In this document: positions 6,239 through 8,584 of the stretch, piece after piece | Layout: every line of letters begins with the position of its first letter | How positions within the stretch are numbered: position 1 is the first letter of the stretch | Assembly: GCA_002317115.1 (NCBI GenBank) | Contig: DCIP01000232.1 | Span: forward strand, 8,947-17,530 | Direction: 5' to 3' | Source of the DNA: Candidatus Scybalocola fimicaballi | Lineage (GTDB): Bacteria; Bacteroidota; Bacteroidia; Bacteroidales; Paludibacteraceae | DNA: 8,584 nucleotides | Position numbers and translations under genes: made by a program | The notes under the pieces: generated by a model | Databases searched by the model: none | What the model saw: the letters and a program-made list of their open reading frames with translations, nothing else | What the model was told of the DNA's origin: nothing

Positions 6239-7174
6239 TTACTTGTCGTACACGCTCCACTCGCTCTTCTTCATATATGTCTCAAGATAATCCTGAGTCT
6301 GGCGAGGCATGTTCTCGAAGAAATCAATACCTGTTTTCTTCTCCAAATCTCTGACTGTCATTGCGTAATCCATAATTTTACCCTTCAACCCCTTTTCATT
6401 AGGCATAAGGAAGGCTATCATCTTCGGATGCTTCTTGTTGCTGTAATCAAAAACGATCTTGAAATGGTGTGTAGGGATCGACACTTTTGTCTTGATTGTA
6501 CGGTCGCCTTTCTTCTTTGTCAACTTCTGCTCGTTTCCTTTCAACAATGGTCCGCTGACAACATAGACTCTGTTGTAAAGTCTTGCCCAATAACGAGTTT
6601 GCCCCTCCAAATCATTCCATAGTCCGGCATTAAACTCGTGAAGCTGCGGACTCATATTGCTCATGTGGTAGCACTCAAGCTGGGCAGTCTTGTCGAAACG
6701 GAAATCTGCCGACGGTGCCATGTGTCCACGGTCGTATCCTGTGCCTGAATAATCAGAATATGTGGCAGAACCTGTCTCGATTATGGGATCATCTGTAAAA
6801 TAATCTTCCTTCTTAGCCGACTGGTTTGTCACTTCATCATAAGTCAACTCATAGCTCACCCACTCCGGTTGCTCGTCTCTCTCGCTGTATGATAGGAAAT
6901 AATGCTTGTGACGGTACACTTTTCCACGTCGCACCGAATGCATGAAAATAGAATCGCCCTCGCCCATCTTTTTCAAGTCGGCAATCGCGTCGGCAGTGCC
7001 ATATTTGCCCGATGTGCTATTTGAAGACGACGGTGCAACTAAAGTTTTTTCTTCTTGATTTTGTTTGTCTTGCGATGACGGTGCATTGACAAAATCTTGC
7101 TTAGATTCTGCAAAACAGCCACTTAAGACCAATAAAAAGGCACACCCTATTGTTCGGAAAATTATCTTTTTCAT
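6239..7174 (-). CDS. DNA/RNA non-specific endonuclease (NUC family), lipoprotein
   Basis: A 311-residue secreted nuclease. Residues 1-20 are a lipoprotein signal peptide ending in the lipobox LSGC (lipidated Cys20), followed by a Ser/Gln/Asn-rich linker to about residue 57. The catalytic domain holds the NUC signature DRGHMAPSAD (148-157) with the general-base His151. The FNAGLWNDLE segment (181-190) holds the metal-binding Asn182, and VYVVSGPLL (203-211) is also typical. Enzymes of this family cleave DNA and RNA using one Mg2+; this one should act in the periplasm or at the outer membrane. The frame stays open upstream to 7822, but the lipoprotein signal and the overlap with the opposite-strand glycosyltransferase fix the start at 7174. 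The gene is divergent from the glycosyltransferase and 13 nt upstream of M2. It may be a resident chromosomal gene next to which the restriction cassette settled. Confidence 0.93.
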   Translation of the reverse strand: MKKIIFRTIGCAFLLVLSGCFAESKQDFVNAPSSQDKQNQEEKTLVAPSSSNSTSGKYGTADAIADLKKMGEGDSIFMHSVRRGKVYRHKHYFLSYSERDEQPEWVSYELTYDEVTNQSAKKEDYFTDDPIIETGSATYSDYSGTGYDRGHMAPSADFRFDKTAQLECYHMSNMSPQLHEFNAGLWNDLEGQTRYWARLYNRVYVVSGPLLKGNEQKLTKKKGDRTIKTKVSIPTHHFKIVFDYSNKKHPKMIAFLMPNEKGLKGKIMDYAMTVRDLEKKTGIDFFENMPRQTQDYLETYMKKSEWSVYDK

Positions 7175-7196
7175 ATTATCAATCAAACTTGTTTTG

Positions 7197-7230
7197 CGAA
7201 AATACAAAAATGAAGGGTAAAAAACGCAAA
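7197..7230 (-). promoter_or_regulatory. Candidate promoter of the nuclease gene (and perhaps the methyltransferases)
   Basis: On the minus strand, TTTG at 7230-7227 and TATTTTCG at 7204-7197 (7 of 8 matches to TAnnTTTG) lie about 22 bp apart, slightly wide for the -33/-7 layout. The leader to the ATG at 7174 would be about 20 nt. It overlaps the opposite-direction promoter region of the glycosyltransferase in an 81-bp divergent gap. Confidence 0.35.
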
Positions 7231-7237
7231 AACAAAC

Positions 7238-7245
7238 TACTTTTG
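7238..7245 (+). promoter_or_regulatory. -7 box of the glycosyltransferase operon
   Basis: TACTTTTG matches TAnnTTTG exactly. Transcription would begin near 7249, leaving about 7 nt to the ATG at 7256 or 22 nt to the second in-frame ATG at 7271. No TTG -33 element is seen at the right distance. Confidence 0.45.
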
Positions 7246-7255
7246 TGCACGTTAC

Positions 7256-8389
7256 ATGAAAGACACTAAAATGACAAAGATAATACTCACTGTCACAAAC
7301 AATCTCGAAAGCGACCAACGTGTCAACAAAGTTGCGACGTCGCTCCATAAATTCGGCTACGAGGTAAAGGTGGTTGGATGCAAAAGCCGTCCCTGCAAAC
7401 CTTACCAGAAGGAGTATGCCACGGAGCGTCTCAACGTCTTCTTCAAACGTGGTGTGCTTTTCTACGCGGAAATCAATATCCGTTTCTTCTTTCATCTCCT
7501 TTTTGCCGACGCGGATGTCTTCACAGCCAACGACACTGACGCTCTTGCCGGCACCTACCTTGCAGCCAAGCTGCGTGGCAAATCGCTCGTCGTGGATCTG
7601 CACGAACTCTTCCCGGAGGTTCCGGAGGTGACAAACCGAAAGTTTGTGAAGGGAGTATGGACTAAAATCGAGGATTGGATTCTGCCAAAGGTCAAGCATG
7701 GATACACCGTCTGCCAATCTATCGCAGACTATTATAAAAACCGTTATGGTGTGAATCTCGGTGTGGTGCGCAACATGCCGTCGTACAAGAGTCTGGACGA
7801 TATTCCGTCGACAGAGACACACTCAATTCCACTCGATAAGAAAATCATTCTCTACCAAGGAGCAGTCAACGTGGGGCGTGGAGTGGAATGGATCATCGAC
7901 GCGATGCCATACGTCAGAGAGGACGCAATCTTTGTCGTGGCAGGAAAAGGGGATCTCTACGAAGAACTCAAGACTAAAGCCAACGACAGAATCATCTTCC
8001 TTGGCCATATCCCGTATGCCGAACTTGCCTCAATCACCAAACATGCGGCTATAGGAGTTTGCCTGCTTAAGAATCAGGGGTTGAGTTACTACTACGCCTT
8101 GCCAAACCGAGTGTTCGACATGATCCAATGCCACGTGCCACTCTTGGCAACCGATTTCCCTGAAATACGCAGAATCGTCGCCACTCACGAAACCGGCAAA
8201 CTCATCTCCGACTATTCTCCAAAGGCATTGGCAGAGACAATCAACTCCATGCTCGACGAGCCAATCGACCATGATAAATTCAGCCGATTAGCGGAAGAAT
8301 TGTGTTGGGAGAAAGAGGAGGAAAAATTAAAAGCAATTTACGAAGCGGCAGTTCGACGACATACCATGTCGTCGAACGACAAAATATAA
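7256..8389 (+). CDS. GT-B fold glycosyltransferase (GT4-like)
   Basis: A 377-residue cytoplasmic sugar transferase with two Rossmann-like halves. The N-terminal half begins MTKIILTVTNNLESDQRVNKVA (6-27), the glycogen-synthase-like acceptor domain start, and continues with DVFTANDTDALAGTYLAAKLRGK (87-109) and VVDLHELFPEVPE (112-124). The C-terminal donor-binding half has ILYQGAVNVGRGVE (198-211), FVVAGKGD (226-233), IIFLGHIPYAEL (246-257) and ALPNRVFDMIQCHVPLLATDFPEIRRIV (281-308), where the nucleotide-sugar contacts usually lie. Length is normal for the family. The sugar and acceptor cannot be told from sequence. The start may be 7256 or 7271; the second gives the tighter match to the domain start and a longer leader. 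The next gene begins 13 nt after its stop. Base composition is much GC-richer than the restriction genes (36 of 60 G+C in 7561-7620). Confidence 0.88.
   Translation: MKDTKMTKIILTVTNNLESDQRVNKVATSLHKFGYEVKVVGCKSRPCKPYQKEYATERLNVFFKRGVLFYAEINIRFFFHLLFADADVFTANDTDALAGTYLAAKLRGKSLVVDLHELFPEVPEVTNRKFVKGVWTKIEDWILPKVKHGYTVCQSIADYYKNRYGVNLGVVRNMPSYKSLDDIPSTETHSIPLDKKIILYQGAVNVGRGVEWIIDAMPYVREDAIFVVAGKGDLYEELKTKANDRIIFLGHIPYAELASITKHAAIGVCLLKNQGLSYYYALPNRVFDMIQCHVPLLATDFPEIRRIVATHETGKLISDYSPKALAETINSMLDEPIDHDKFSRLAEELCWEKEEEKLKAIYEAAVRRHTMSSNDKI
8351..8377. repeat. Perfect 12-bp inverted repeat with 3-nt loop in the glycosyltransferase 3' end
   Basis: GTTCGACGACAT (8351-8362), ACC, ATGTCGTCGAAC (8366-8377) form a strong GC-containing hairpin within the last 15 codons of the glycosyltransferase, in its non-conserved tail. 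No T-run follows on either strand, so it is not a standard intrinsic terminator. Confidence 0.75.
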
Positions 8390-8402
8390 ATCACATAAAA
8401 AT

Positions 8403-8584
8403 ATGAAAATCGGAATATTCCAATACGACATTCAATGGATGAATCCCGACGCCAACAATATCCGCGTCGAGGAAGAGATAAAGAAATATTGCAGCGACGC
8501 AGAGAATCCGAAGTTGGATTTATTAGTGTTGCCAGAGATGTACAACGTCGGATTCTCTACCGACGCCCACAATTTCGCGGAGGA
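8403..8584 (+). CDS. Carbon-nitrogen hydrolase (nitrilase superfamily, omega-amidase-like), N-terminal part
   Basis: Sixty codons are visible before the right edge cuts the gene. The start MKIGIFQYDIQW matches the first beta strand of the nitrilase superfamily. LDLLVLPEMYNVGFSTD (38-54) carries the conserved Glu45 of the Glu-Lys-Cys catalytic triad; the Lys and Cys lie outside the window. The LPEM..xGFS form is closest to the YafV/NIT2 omega-amidases, which hydrolyse alpha-keto acid amides such as 2-oxoglutaramate in methionine and glutamine salvage. That subfamily call is tentative on this short stretch. The gene starts 13 nt after the glycosyltransferase stop, with no promoter box between, so the two are probably co-transcribed. 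Confidence 0.8.
   Translation, partial: MKIGIFQYDIQWMNPDANNIRVEEEIKKYCSDAENPKLDLLVLPEMYNVGFSTDAHNFAE

Noticed and set aside
7175..7822. In-frame open extension of 216 codons upstream of the nuclease Met at 7174.
   Set aside because: It runs antisense through the well-supported glycosyltransferase gene, shows no family features, and the lipoprotein signal begins exactly at the Met at 7174.
7374..8272. Further short open frames on both strands inside the glycosyltransferase.
   Set aside because: Overlapping shadows of a gene with clear GT-B motifs.
8351..8377. Hairpin as an intrinsic terminator of the glycosyltransferase.
   Set aside because: No T-run on either strand, and the next gene follows closely on the same strand.
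1..8584. CRISPR arrays, tRNA or rRNA genes, transposases or integrases.
   Set aside because: No spaced direct repeats, cloverleaf-like segments or recombinase motifs were seen on either strand.

Overview
The window looks like a chromosomal segment of a Bacteroidota bacterium, probably a Bacteroidales member such as Prevotella or a relative. The basis is TAnnTTTG-type promoter boxes, little Shine-Dalgarno signal, a secreted Ig-like protein, and a lipoprotein-type NUC nuclease. This placement is an inference, because no rRNA or marker gene is present.

Layout. (1) 1-1868, minus strand: the 5' part (622 codons) of a large secreted Ig-like repeat protein that runs off the left edge. (2) 1869-2095: an AT-rich divergent intergenic region with a 14-bp tandem repeat, a 14-bp perfect palindrome and a candidate promoter. 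(3) 2096-3727, plus strand: a tight operon of a small XRE-type HTH regulator (C-protein-like) and two paralogous, unequal MjaI-family PD-(D/E)xK restriction endonuclease subunits. (4) 3719-3747: a bidirectional terminator whose stem encodes the last codons and stop of both converging genes. (5) 3737-6225, minus strand: two beta-class SPPY DNA methyltransferases. (6) 6239-7174, minus strand: a lipoprotein DNA/RNA non-specific endonuclease, 13 nt upstream of the methyltransferases. (7) 7256-8389, plus strand: a GT-B glycosyltransferase, followed 13 nt later by the start of a nitrilase/omega-amidase-like hydrolase that runs off the right edge.

The centre (about 2000-6225) is a complete Type II restriction-modification cassette with regulator, two nuclease subunits and two methyltransferases, visibly AT-richer than the genes to its right. 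Doubling of both R and M resembles heterodimeric systems such as BbvCI, which read an asymmetric site with one R subunit and one methyltransferase per strand. Here the R fold is MjaI-like, a family typified by palindromic CTAG. This is the most interesting feature of the window.

Regulation also looks deliberate. The R genes sit behind the HTH regulator with operator-like sequences. The methyltransferases have no recognisable promoter and lie directly behind the nuclease lipoprotein gene, so they may be expressed by read-through from it.
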